The translations under genes were made by a program, and so were the position numbers. 64,000 nucleotides of DNA, taken from positions 1 to 64,000 of the forward strand of contig DGZP01000084.1 of NCBI GenBank assembly GCA_002398565.1, in the 5' to 3' direction. Below are positions 29,318-37,572 of the stretch, in pieces. This DNA is from Proteiniphilum sp. UBA4977. Lineage in GTDB: Bacteria; Bacteroidota; Bacteroidia; Bacteroidales; Dysgonomonadaceae. Positions within the stretch are counted from its first letter, which is position 1. Every line of letters starts with the position of its first letter. The notes under the pieces are model-generated. The model saw only the letters and a list, made by a program, of their open reading frames with translations, was not told where the DNA came from and made no database searches.

Positions 29318-30244
29318 TCAACTCTTCTTTTTCTCTGCGATGCGTAGTTTGGCACTTCGCGACCGCGGGTTTTGCTGCTGTTCCTCTTCAGCAGGCACAA
29401 TCACTTTGCGGCTGATTTGTTCGAAAGGAGTTTCCACATTCCCGTAAAAATCCTTGATCAAAGTTCCCTCAAAGTTGCCCGTCCTGAAAAAATTCTTTAC
29501 CAACCGGTCCTCCAGTGAATGATAGGATATAACACTCAACCGTCCACCGGGTTTCAATACCTGCAGAGCCTGGGTAAGCATCTCGGTAAGCGCCTCCATT
29601 TCACCGTTCACTTCAATACGGAGAGCCTGAAAAGCCTGTGCCAGTATTTTCTTCTCCCGGTCTTTAAAAGTGAAAGGTTCCAGAATAGCAAGCAGGTCGT
29701 TTGTCACTGCAATTTTCCTCGCCTGCCGGTATGCTATCACCGAGGAAGCTATTTTATGGGCATATTTTAGTTCTCCGTACTTTAGAAAGACCTCACGCAA
29801 TTTCTCTTCGGGATATTCATTGAGAATGTCGGCAGCACTTTTTGAGGCACTGCGGTTCATTCGCATATCCAAACCTCCTTCAAAGCGGAATGAAAATCCC
29901 CGGCCGGCATCATCAAAATGGTGTGACGAAACGCCCAAATCAGCCATTACCCCGTCCACTTCATCAACACCGAGATAGCGAAGGAAATTTTTCAGAAACC
30001 TGAAATTACTTCTTATGAATGTAAAACGCGGGTCGTCGATGGCATTCAATACCGCATCCTCATCCTGATCAAAGGCAATAAGGCGCCCGTCTCCATTCAG
30101 CCGGCGCAGGATCTCACTTGAATGCCCCCCCCCTCCAAAAGTGACATCCACATACACGCCGGAGGGACGGATATCCAGTCCTTCAATGCTTTCATTGAGC
30201 AAAGCAGGAATATGATATGCCATCTGACTGCCGTTATTTGCCAT
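29318..30244 (-). CDS. rsmH: 16S rRNA (cytosine1402-N4)-methyltransferase
   Basis: RsmH (MraW) methylates C1402 of 16S rRNA using S-adenosylmethionine. The 308-residue protein has YHIPALLNESIEGL at the N-terminus, the SAM-binding VDVTFGGGGHSSEIL near residue 33, DLGVSSHHFDDAGRGFSF near 103 and the late SYHSLEDRLVKNFF near 232. The reading frame begins 11 bases after mraZ. A second ATG seven codons in is a possible alternative start. Confidence 0.95.
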   Translation of the reverse strand: MANNGSQMAYHIPALLNESIEGLDIRPSGVYVDVTFGGGGHSSEILRRLNGDGRLIAFDQDEDAVLNAIDDPRFTFIRSNFRFLKNFLRYLGVDEVDGVMADLGVSSHHFDDAGRGFSFRFEGGLDMRMNRSASKSAADILNEYPEEKLREVFLKYGELKYAHKIASSVIAYRQARKIAVTNDLLAILEPFTFKDREKKILAQAFQALRIEVNGEMEALTEMLTQALQVLKPGGRLSVISYHSLEDRLVKNFFRTGNFEGTLIKDFYGNVETPFEQISRKVIVPAEEEQQQNPRSRSAKLRIAEKKKS

Positions 30245-30255
30245 AACCTGAAAAA

Positions 30256-30708
30256 TTAAGGGAAGTGCGACATCAACTGTTGCAAGGCGGAAGAAAATTC
30301 TTCGGGATCAACCAGTGGCTGTTCCAGTTTCTCTTTTGCCCAAATCTCAATTGTTTCATCCACGCCGAGAAAGCGGACATCTGAATCGATGGAAACCATC
30401 TGCAGATAACGTTTTGGTATAAGTATGCGCCCGCTAGAATCCATCTCAAGCCTCTCCGCATCCAGAACAAACTGACGAAAGACTTGCTGCTGCTCCCGGT
30501 TCCATTTATTCAACCGGCCCCTGAGTGTTTCGATCTCTTTCTCCCAAACACTTCCCGGATATAATACAAGACAATCCTGAAAAATATCTTTCCGAAGTAC
30601 CAAAAACTCTTCGCCTTCGCATTGCAAGCGCTTACGAAAAATTGCCGGCACAAAAATCCTTCCTTTTGTATCGGCTCTGGCTTCCATATTTCCCAGAAAC
30701 TGTAACAT
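30256..30708 (-). CDS. mraZ: Transcriptional regulator MraZ
   Basis: MraZ is a ring-forming DNA-binding repressor of the dcw cluster. The 150-residue protein holds two AbrB-like SpoVT domains: the first begins FLGNMEARADTKGRIFVPA, the second DSSGRILIPKRYLQ near residue 93. The frame is open to 30819, but the extra 37 residues overlap the likely operator and promoter, and the family start motif falls at 30708, so I chose that start. It is the first gene of the division cluster, and operator-like repeats lie 57-79 bases upstream. Confidence 0.93.
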   Translation of the reverse strand: MLQFLGNMEARADTKGRIFVPAIFRKRLQCEGEEFLVLRKDIFQDCLVLYPGSVWEKEIETLRGRLNKWNREQQQVFRQFVLDAERLEMDSSGRILIPKRYLQMVSIDSDVRFLGVDETIEIWAKEKLEQPLVDPEEFSSALQQLMSHFP

Positions 30709-30764
30709 TCCTCCATCAATTTCAAACGGATAGAACCATCCACGGTGTAAAAGTACAAAATAAA

Positions 30765-30786
30765 CCACTTTTCCCCACAATTCCAC
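30765..30786 (-). promoter_or_regulatory. Probable MraZ operator
   Basis: On the minus strand three GTGG units occur in direct repeat at 30786, 30778 and 30768 (spacing 8 and 10), with the middle one GTGGGG. MraZ is known to bind TGGGN direct repeats with about 10-base spacing upstream of its own gene. A variant -7 box TTATTTTG follows downstream. Only one unit is a full TGGG. Confidence 0.55.
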
Positions 30787-30943
30787 ACAATATTTTACAA
30801 AAAAGTTATCAACAGGCAATAATAAATATATATATTATTGATATAATGAATATTACAAATAAAAGAAATAGTTTGCATGCTGCATTTCTAACGGAAAATG
30901 AAGAAATCTGGCCGATTCTAACCTTTACATACATGAATTTTTG

Positions 30944-30951
30944 TACATTTG
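30944..30951 (+). promoter_or_regulatory. Promoter -7 element for the acyltransferase pair
   Basis: TACATTTG matches TAnnTTTG and predicts a leader of roughly 28 bases to the ATG at 30984. It rules out the much longer frame that opens at 30525. Confidence 0.5.
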
Positions 30952-30983
30952 TGTCGTATTTGATTAGAAGTAGAGAAGATGCA

Positions 30984-31808
30984 ATGAACCAAGAAAATGG
31001 ATTCAGGATTGACGTGGATAATATTTTAAAAGACAAGGCATCAAAATATTACCACAGGATACCCCGGTTTCTGATAAATTACCTCAAGCGAACGCTACAC
31101 CAGGATGATATCAACGGAATTCTTTCCCGCAACAGTGATGTGGAAGGTGTTGAGTTCATGCGTGCGCTGGTTGACAGAGAGTTCAATATACATCTTCACA
31201 TCCGTGGTGAAGAGAATATTCCCGAAAGGGGGAAATTTATCTTCGCTTCCAATCATCCGCTTGGCGGGCTTGACGGGATTTGTCTCTCCGCCTTTCTGGG
31301 CAAAAAATACAGCGGACAGATCAAATACCTGGTAAACGATGTTCTCTATTTTATTGATCCACTGAAACCAATTTTTGTGCCGATCAACAAGTACGGAAGC
31401 CAGGCCAAAGAGTCGGCAAGGACCATCAATGAAGCATATGCTTCGGGGAATCAGATCATCACTTTTCCGGCAGGATTATGTTCCCGCAAAATCAAAGGGA
31501 AGATCATCGATCTGGAATGGATGAAGAATTTCATCATCAAGTCGGTAGAGTACCAGAGAGACATTATTCCCGTCCATTTCGAGGGCAGGAACTCCAATTT
31601 CTTTTACAACTTCGCAAATCTTCGTAAAGCATCCGGAATAAAATTCAATATCGAATTAATCTGGTTGCCCGACGAGATGTTCAAAAACAGCCATCGTGAA
31701 TTCACCATCACATTTGGCAAACCCATACCCTGGCAGACATTCGACAAATCGAAGACACCGCAGGAATGGGCACAATATGTAAAAGATGTGGTTTACACGC
31801 TGAAATGA
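30984..31808 (+). CDS. glsA: PlsC-like acyltransferase, GlsA type (glycine lipid O-acyltransferase)
   Basis: In Bacteroides, GlsA adds the second acyl chain to N-acyl-glycine to make glycine lipids. This 274-residue protein has the acyltransferase motif SNHPLGGLDG with His91 and Asp97, five residues apart instead of the usual four, which I associate with this subfamily. VPINKYGSQAKESARTINEA and FPAGLCSRK follow as the glycerophosphate-type motifs II and III. The frame opens far upstream at 30525, but that part overlaps mraZ antisense; the promoter and family start point to 30984. The next gene, 24 bases on, is the partner N-acyltransferase. Assignment to GlsA is by family resemblance and gene pairing. 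Confidence 0.75.
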   Translation: MNQENGFRIDVDNILKDKASKYYHRIPRFLINYLKRTLHQDDINGILSRNSDVEGVEFMRALVDREFNIHLHIRGEENIPERGKFIFASNHPLGGLDGICLSAFLGKKYSGQIKYLVNDVLYFIDPLKPIFVPINKYGSQAKESARTINEAYASGNQIITFPAGLCSRKIKGKIIDLEWMKNFIIKSVEYQRDIIPVHFEGRNSNFFYNFANLRKASGIKFNIELIWLPDEMFKNSHREFTITFGKPIPWQTFDKSKTPQEWAQYVKDVVYTLK

Positions 31809-31832
31809 TGTTTATTTTCAAACGATTAAAGA

Positions 31833-32864
31833 ATGGAAAAGATCATAGAACCGGTATCCAAGGAACTGATAAAAAGCGAACTAACCGTACAGAAAAGGGT
31901 AAGGAGCACCAATAAGGCCAACAACGAAATATATGTTTTCACCGCGCACAATTCTCCCAATCTGATGCGGGAGGTGGGTCGCCTGCGCGAAATTGCATTT
32001 CGCCACTACGGTGGTGGCACGGGGCTCGAGGCCGATATCGATAAATATGACACCATGGAGATCCCCTACAGGCAGCTGATTGTCTGGGATCCTGAAAACG
32101 AGGAAATACTGGGCGGATACCGCTTTATTTATGGCTCTGACGTGGAATTCGACGAACAGGGTAAACCGATGCTGGCAACAGCCCATCTGTTAAATTTCTC
32201 ACAGGAATTTATCAATGAATATCTGCCCTACACGGTGGAACTGGGACGTTCTTTTGTTTCCCTCGAGTATCAGTCGACCTTGTTGGGTAGAAAGGGAATC
32301 TTCGCACTCGACAATCTGTGGGACGGACTGGGGGCACTTACCGTCATCGACCCCGATATCAGGTATTTCTTTGGCAAGGTAACCATGTATGGCACCTACA
32401 ACAAGGATGCCCGCAATATGATTCTCTATTTCCTCAACAAACATTTCCCTGACGCAAAAAAGATGGTCACACCCATCGAGCCGCTTGAAACAGGAACCAA
32501 TGTAGAAAAAATGAGACATCTTTTCCACGGCCGCAGCTTTAAGGAAGACTATAAAATTCTCAACCGTGAAGTACGTGCACTGGGGTACAACATTCCACCG
32601 CTTATCAATGCCTACATGAGCCTTTCACCCACCATGCGATTCTTTGGTACTGCCATCAACGATGAATTCGGACAGGTTGAAGAGTCTGGCATCCTCATCG
32701 AAATAGACCAGATACTCGAAGAAAAACGTGCCCGCCATATCGAAACCTATTTGAAAAGCAAACCCAGCAAGCGTTTTCTCATAAAACTCAGAAGACTGAT
32801 CTCCACGAAAGGAAAAACAAGAAAGACAGTTATTCCGCCAGTCAAAACAGAAAGTAAGAAATAA
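31833..32864 (+). CDS. glsB: GNAT-fold N-acyltransferase, GlsB type (N-acyl amino acid synthase)
   Basis: GlsB, related to OlsB of ornithine lipid synthesis, joins a 3-hydroxy fatty acid from acyl-ACP to glycine. The 343-residue protein shows the OlsB/hemolysin-like pattern LREIAFRHYGGGTGLEADIDKYD near residue 50, a core strand LGGYRFIYG near 95 and TVELGRSFVSLEYQ near 136. A C-terminal extension from about 240 includes the segment GYNIPPLINAYMSL, typical of the Bacteroidetes form. It follows the O-acyltransferase by 24 bases, the order expected of a two-gene operon. Whether the head group is glycine or another amino acid cannot be read from the sequence. Confidence 0.75.
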   Translation: MEKIIEPVSKELIKSELTVQKRVRSTNKANNEIYVFTAHNSPNLMREVGRLREIAFRHYGGGTGLEADIDKYDTMEIPYRQLIVWDPENEEILGGYRFIYGSDVEFDEQGKPMLATAHLLNFSQEFINEYLPYTVELGRSFVSLEYQSTLLGRKGIFALDNLWDGLGALTVIDPDIRYFFGKVTMYGTYNKDARNMILYFLNKHFPDAKKMVTPIEPLETGTNVEKMRHLFHGRSFKEDYKILNREVRALGYNIPPLINAYMSLSPTMRFFGTAINDEFGQVEESGILIEIDQILEEKRARHIETYLKSKPSKRFLIKLRRLISTKGKTRKTVIPPVKTESKK

Positions 32865-33106
32865 AAGTCCCTGTCTGTCGAACTTCAACTTTTCGCTTCT
32901 TATGAAACGCTTTTTCAACCAGATAGAAATATTCGGCAATTAATTGACACTGTTTTTTTCTAATTCCGTAAAGTGCAACCGTTTGTACACTTCATATAAA
33001 ACTTGAAAATATCCGACCGGATACTTCCACGTTTTTCAGGGAAAAAGCCTACAACCTAAACATATTGCATCATTTCGGTGTTAAGAGATAAAATTAGAGT
33101 TAAAAT
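32865..33106. other. 242-base gap before the flavodoxin gene
   Basis: No gene is seen. A palindrome TATCCG-AC-CGGATA lies at 33010-33023, about 85 bases before the flavodoxin start, and could be an operator. No consensus promoter or Fur-type box was recognised. Confidence 0.35.
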
Positions 33107-33613
33107 ATGAAATCAATAGCAATCATTTACGGGTCGAGCACCGAACACACCAAAAATGCAGCTGAAAAAATTGCTGCCCAACTTGTAGATTACACCCCTT
33201 CATTATCTGACATTTACGATGGCGATGAAGCGCCGTTTCTATCCAACGAGGTACTGATTCTGGGAGTTTCCACCTGGGGTGTACAGGATTTGCAGGACGA
33301 CTGGAATGATTTCTATCCCAAGCTGGAAAAAATGGATCTCTCCGGCAAGACAATCGCCCTGTTCGGTATGGGTGATGCTTCCATTTATCCCAGTTCATTT
33401 GTGGATGCCATGGGCATCCTTTATGAGATTGTTGTGGCGAAAGGAGCCACCGTCATTGGACAGGTTTCTCCCGAAGGATATGATTTTGAATACTCCAGGG
33501 CCCTTGTCGACGGCCAGTTTGTCGGCCTTCCACTCGACGATGACACCGAGCCGGAGCTCACTGACGAGCGTATCGCCGCCTGGGTAGAGATTCTGAAACC
33601 CTATCTGAAATAG
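33107..33613 (+). CDS. fldA: Flavodoxin
   Basis: Flavodoxins are small FMN-binding electron carriers that can replace ferredoxin. The 168-residue protein has the FMN phosphate loop YGSSTEHTKNAAEKIA at residues 9-24, the second FMN loop STWGVQDLQDDW near 57 and the third loop FGMGDASIYPSSFVDAMG near 87, with the length of long-chain flavodoxins. The DDD-rich C-terminal region is typical of an acidic redox partner. It stands alone in a broad intergenic context, and no iron-responsive site was recognised. Confidence 0.93.
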   Translation: MKSIAIIYGSSTEHTKNAAEKIAAQLVDYTPSLSDIYDGDEAPFLSNEVLILGVSTWGVQDLQDDWNDFYPKLEKMDLSGKTIALFGMGDASIYPSSFVDAMGILYEIVVAKGATVIGQVSPEGYDFEYSRALVDGQFVGLPLDDDTEPELTDERIAAWVEILKPYLK

Positions 33614-33948
33614 ATTTTATATTTCCACGGACTCAGTTCCGTCACTTTGGTACCGGCAATGGGAACTGTTATCCAGAGTACGGGGATGTCTTCCGCACGT
33701 GCGCCAGGTATCTCAAGTATGCGTCACATTTGCGTTCCGCAAGGCAAGGCCAAACTGAATGCGTATCTTTTTAAATTATCAACTTTTGTCTCAGTATCAA
33801 CTGATTTTGGCAGGTATCCCCAATGGATGCAATGAAGCAGGAACCTCAAATGAAAAATAATGAAACGGGCATCGAAACCATAACACTCAAAGACAATGAT
33901 TACACGCAAGTTTCATGCACCATAACATAAAAAAAATAATCGTATGAA
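33614..33948. other. 335-base gap with one weak 35-codon frame
   Basis: The stretch between flavodoxin and the deiminase gene holds an open frame at 33823-33930 (35 residues, starting MDAMKQEPQM and ending QVSCTIT), about 18 bases before the next gene. A TATCTTTT box, one base off consensus, occurs near 33764. Coding potential cannot be judged from its length. The plus-strand frame at 33647-33835 has no recognisable features and is not supported. Confidence 0.3.
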
Positions 33949-35223
33949 ATGATACCGGATCAAAAATGTACCTTGAATATTCAATCTGAAACGGGAAAAC
34001 TGGAAGCGGTACTTCTTCATTATCCCGGGGCTGAAGTGGAAAACATGACTCCCCGTCACGCCCAGAGAGCGCTCTACAGTGACATTCTCAACTTATCCAT
34101 TGCCCGTAAAGAGTATGACCAGTTGCTTGGCGTGCTGCAAAAAACATGCCGGGTATATGAAATATCCGATCTGCTCACCGGCGTACTGGAAAAGGAAGAT
34201 TTAAAGGAAAAACTCCTCAGGAAAATATGTGAAGCTGAATATGTTCCCGGTTATCTCGATTTTCTGATAGAGCAACCTCCGTCCTTACTTTCAAGAATTT
34301 TGATTGAAGGGCTACCACTCCGGGTCAATACGTTGACCGATTTTCTACGTGATGAGTATTATGCGCTCAGACCGCTTTACAATTTTTATTTTACCCGTGA
34401 CTCCGCTGCAGTCATCGGGAATCATGCGCTTATTTGCAAAATGGCCAACAACGTACGTCTGCGTGAATCGCTGATCATGGAGGCCATTTTCGGAAGCGGG
34501 CTTTATTTCAATACAGGCATAACAAATGCGTACGACTTATCGGAAAATAATCCTCAGGTAAAAATTGAAGGAGGGGATATCCTCGTCATCAGGGAGGACA
34601 TTCTGCTCATTGGGAACGGAATGAGAACCAGTACGCAAGGTATCGACCTGCTGGTACAGGAGTTTTGCAAGACCGGTACAGGAAAAAAGCACGTCATCGT
34701 ACAGCAGCTGCCGGAATCTCCGGAATCGTTTATCCATCTGGATATGGTCTTCACGATGCTCGATACCGACAAGGCGATGGTATACAAACCACTCATAATG
34801 AGCAACTCGCCCTATCGGACAGTACATATGCAGATAGAAAACGGAAAGGTAACCCGGATCTCTTCTGTAAGCGGCATCCTTAATCTGCTGCGTAAATTGG
34901 GCATTGATCCGGAGCCGGTCATCTGCGGAGGAAAGGCTGACGATTGGGATCAGGAGCGGGAGCAGTGGCACAGCGGCGCTAATTTTTTGGCTATTGCGCC
35001 GGGAAAGGTGCTCTCCTATGCCCGCAATATACATACACTGGAAGAACTCAGTAAAAACGGTTTTGAAATAGCGACGGCGAACGATGTGATTCGGAATCAA
35101 TTTGATATACATTCTGCCCGGAAATGTGTAATCACCATTGAAGGATCGGAACTGCCGCGTGGCGGGGGCGGACCGCGATGTATGACAATGCCGCTGCGCA
35201 GGGAAGTTACAAAATATCTTTAA
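33949..35223 (+). CDS. Arginine deiminase family protein
   Basis: Arginine deiminase hydrolyses arginine to citrulline and ammonia. The 424-residue protein keeps the family's active-site landmarks: FTRDSAAVIG near residue 146, EGGDILVI near 205, HLDMVFTMLD near 264, and the nucleophile Cys411 in the GGPRCMTMPLRR motif near the C-terminus. The length is close to that of bacterial ArcA (about 410). No ornithine carbamoyltransferase, carbamate kinase or arginine-ornithine antiporter lies nearby, so a catabolic arc operon is absent and the physiological role is open. It converges with the HAD gene, and the two 3' ends overlap by 17 bases. Confidence 0.88.
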   Translation: MIPDQKCTLNIQSETGKLEAVLLHYPGAEVENMTPRHAQRALYSDILNLSIARKEYDQLLGVLQKTCRVYEISDLLTGVLEKEDLKEKLLRKICEAEYVPGYLDFLIEQPPSLLSRILIEGLPLRVNTLTDFLRDEYYALRPLYNFYFTRDSAAVIGNHALICKMANNVRLRESLIMEAIFGSGLYFNTGITNAYDLSENNPQVKIEGGDILVIREDILLIGNGMRTSTQGIDLLVQEFCKTGTGKKHVIVQQLPESPESFIHLDMVFTMLDTDKAMVYKPLIMSNSPYRTVHMQIENGKVTRISSVSGILNLLRKLGIDPEPVICGGKADDWDQEREQWHSGANFLAIAPGKVLSYARNIHTLEELSKNGFEIATANDVIRNQFDIHSARKCVITIEGSELPRGGGGPRCMTMPLRREVTKYL

Positions 35224-35899
35224 TCTCAGCCAACGTTTGTACAGTATGCGTGGGTTCAAATCCGTCGGGTGGCTCCGACGCGGGGTTAAACCAGATTTGT
35301 GCGATACGGCTCTGGTACGCCCCCACCATATCGGCATCCCAGCTGTCTCCAATCATGACAGTCTGATCGCGTCGGGAGTTAGTATTCTTGAGTGCGTAGG
35401 TAAACATGTCGGGATGGGGCTTATTGATGCCGGCGTCTTCCGAAAGAATGATTTTATCGAAATAGGACTTTAGCCCCGAGTTTTCAATCTTTTTATATTG
35501 TACTTCCCGGAATCCGTTTGAAAGAATGTGCATGCGGTAACGGGGTTTCAGGTAATCCAGAAGTTCCAAAGCCCCTTCAATAAGCCGTGTCTTACGGGTG
35601 GTACGATCCAGAAAATCGTCGCTCAGTCTTCTGGCATATTCGGGGTCGTCAATACCGAAATCCCGCACCGGCGCCAGAAAGCGTTCCACGATGAGTTCTT
35701 CCTTCCGGATTTCACCCTGTCTGTACATCGCCCACAAGCGCAGATTGCCCGGCATATATACTGCATAGTAGTCTGAAAAAGTGGGATAATATTCTGCATA
35801 ACCATAATCCAGATATATCTCCTCCAAACATTCCCTGCCGTTGAGGTGAATGTCCCAGAGCGTATCATCCAGATCAATAAAAAGATTTTTGTAGGTCAT
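35207..35899 (-). CDS. HAD-superfamily hydrolase, YjjG-type nucleotidase
   Basis: This 230-residue protein is a HAD phosphatase with motif I DLDDTLWD near residue 9, motif II ILSNGF near 125 and motif III-IV around KPHPDMF and GDSWDADMVGA near 166-190. A helical cap lies between residues 15 and 95. The pattern fits the YjjG/YfnB group, which dephosphorylates noncanonical pyrimidine nucleotides such as dUMP. The frame can begin at a TTG at 35911, but the ATG at 35899 is preferred because the TTG abuts the hairpin at 35912-35940. Its end overlaps the deiminase gene in convergent orientation. Confidence 0.85.
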   Translation of the reverse strand: MTYKNLFIDLDDTLWDIHLNGRECLEEIYLDYGYAEYYPTFSDYYAVYMPGNLRLWAMYRQGEIRKEELIVERFLAPVRDFGIDDPEYARRLSDDFLDRTTRKTRLIEGALELLDYLKPRYRMHILSNGFREVQYKKIENSGLKSYFDKIILSEDAGINKPHPDMFTYALKNTNSRRDQTVMIGDSWDADMVGAYQSRIAQIWFNPASEPPDGFEPTHTVQTLAEIKDIL

Positions 35900-35905
35900 C
35901 TCTTT

Positions 35906-35940
35906 AAACAATCACGGAGTGATTTGCATTCACTCCGTGA
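35906..35940 (-). terminator. Perfect 11-bp inverted repeat, terminator of the lipoprotein gene
   Basis: TCACGGAGTGA and TCACTCCGTGA pair perfectly around a 7-base loop (35912-35940). On the minus strand the stem is followed by TTGTTT. It lies 26 bases after the stop of the lipoprotein gene and directly in front of the HAD gene. Confidence 0.6.
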
Positions 35941-35966
35941 CAGATAATTTCGTTTATCGGATCGGG

Positions 35967-36821
35967 TTAATTTACTTCTATAATGAGATATTTCGTCAGA
36001 CTCCAGAAACGCTGCGTGTCGGTAATATGAAATACCAGATTTCCATCACTCCCTTTTATAAACTCGTATGTTCCTTCGGGATGAGTCGACCACAGTTTTC
36101 CTTTTGGTGAATACAACGGTATTTCCGTCACATCACGGATATCGATCTGCAAAAAGTAATCCTTGTTAAAAGTATCTTTCATCACCCTTGTCTGTTGCAG
36201 AAAACCACCGGAAAGAATTTTCTGGTCTTTCAGCTCATTACCGGTACCAAAAACATAGTAGGCAGTGTGCAGTGTACGGTCTTGCTCCCGGATGGTTGCA
36301 GACTGTTGCTCGGCTTCGAATGCAAGTGAAGTTACATCCTGCGAAAGCTGTGCAATTTGCTCATCCTTCAGGGAGAGCTGATTTTGTAATTCGGCCAGAC
36401 GGACGGCACTCTCCTTCATCTCATTATTCAACCTGCCGATGGTATTTTTAAGCGTTGAAATCTCCTTGTTGCTGCCACTTAGCTTCTTGTTCAAATCGTC
36501 CAGTTGCTGCTTATTGCGTTGCAATATCTCGCTGATCATTTTGAAATTTTCATTTACGCGGTCTTTGGTATCCTGACTCATTTCACCGGTCTGCGCCGAC
36601 TGAGTGGAGATATAATTTTCCGCCTCCCTGATTTTTGCAAAATTGGCCTCCACTTCACTAATAACAGCCATCATTTCGGTGGCCTCCTGCTGAGTCCCGG
36701 CAGACTGCATCAGAAGAGAATCCCTCTGAGCCTCAAGTTCCTTATATTCTTTCGACTCCTTTACGTTGGTACATGATACAATCAGTCCTACAATAAGCAT
36801 GAATAGCCATTCTTTTTTCAT
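35967..36821 (-). CDS. Coiled-coil lipoprotein of unknown function
   Basis: The 284-residue protein starts MKKEWLFMLIVGLIVSC; the lipobox puts the acylated Cys at residue 17. Residues about 25-185 are rich in Glu, Gln, Lys and Leu with heptad character (for example LNKKLSGSNKEISTLKNTIGRLNNEM), predicting a long coiled coil. The C-terminal 90 residues look globular and beta-rich (YYVFGTGNELKDQKILSGGFL). I recall similar proteins as conserved unknowns in Bacteroidales. An earlier in-frame ATG at 36851 is less likely because it precedes a clean signal peptide. The role may be structural in the envelope (inference). Confidence 0.7.
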   Translation of the reverse strand: MKKEWLFMLIVGLIVSCTNVKESKEYKELEAQRDSLLMQSAGTQQEATEMMAVISEVEANFAKIREAENYISTQSAQTGEMSQDTKDRVNENFKMISEILQRNKQQLDDLNKKLSGSNKEISTLKNTIGRLNNEMKESAVRLAELQNQLSLKDEQIAQLSQDVTSLAFEAEQQSATIREQDRTLHTAYYVFGTGNELKDQKILSGGFLQQTRVMKDTFNKDYFLQIDIRDVTEIPLYSPKGKLWSTHPEGTYEFIKGSDGNLVFHITDTQRFWSLTKYLIIEVN

Positions 36822-36883
36822 AATCTCAATTTTTAGCTTTCTATAAAACAATTAATGCATAAAATAGTTTGATGACGATTATT

Positions 36884-37558
36884 TTACTTTCCGGCGACCA
36901 CGATAACAAACTCCCCTCTGGGTGCTTGTCGGGTAAAATGGACGATAAGTTCTCCCAGTGTTCCTCTCACTGTTTCAGCATACATCTTTGTAATTTCCCG
37001 CGACACCGAAGCCTCCCTGTTACTTCCCAAATGTTCTGCAAGTTGATCGAGGGTTTTAAGTACACGATAAGGAGATTCATAGAAAATCATGGTCCTCTTT
37101 TCTTCAGCAAGTTGCTGCAGCCTGGTCTGTCTGCCTTTTTTTTGTGGCAGAAACCCCTCAAAGCAAAAACGATCGCAGGGCAACCCCGATTCAACCAGGG
37201 CAGGAACAAAAGCTGTCGCCCCGGGAAGGCATTCCACATCGATTCCTGCCTGGATGCATGCCCTCACAAGTAAAAAGCCCGGATCGGAGATGGCGGGTGT
37301 TCCGGCATCGGAAATCAACGCAATACGCCCTCCCCCCCTCATCTGTTCCACCATTTCATCGGTTGTCTTGTGCTCGTTAAATTTATGATGTGACTGCATG
37401 CGCGATTCAATTCCGAAATGTTTCAAGAGGAATCCGCTGGTACGGGTATCTTCCGCCAGGATGAGATCACATGCCTTTAGCAGGCTGATAGCCCGCAATG
37501 TCATATCTTCAAGATTACCAATTGGTGTGGGTATTACGTATAGCTTCCCTGTCTCCAT
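36884..37558 (-). CDS. rsmI: 16S rRNA (cytidine1402-2'-O)-methyltransferase
   Basis: RsmI methylates the ribose of C1402 of 16S rRNA, the same nucleotide targeted by RsmH in the dcw cluster of this window. The 224-residue protein shows the SAM-dependent tetrapyrrole-methylase fold with YVIPTPIGNLEDMTLRA at the N-terminus, AEDTRTSGFLLKHFGI near 35, ALISDAGTPAISDPG near 78 and FYESPYRV near 155. It ends near RGEFVIVVAG, so the C-terminal extension of about 55 residues found in E. coli RsmI is missing. Confidence 0.94.
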   Translation of the reverse strand: METGKLYVIPTPIGNLEDMTLRAISLLKACDLILAEDTRTSGFLLKHFGIESRMQSHHKFNEHKTTDEMVEQMRGGGRIALISDAGTPAISDPGFLLVRACIQAGIDVECLPGATAFVPALVESGLPCDRFCFEGFLPQKKGRQTRLQQLAEEKRTMIFYESPYRVLKTLDQLAEHLGSNREASVSREITKMYAETVRGTLGELIVHFTRQAPRGEFVIVVAGK

Positions 37559-37572
37559 GTGTAACTTAATGG

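Noticed and set aside
30525..30983. N-terminal extension of the acyltransferase
   Set aside because: It overlaps mraZ antisense and precedes the -7 element; the family start is at 30984.
34537..35352. 271-residue minus-strand frame
   Set aside because: Antisense to the deiminase gene; translation rich in Arg, His and Cys with no family signal.
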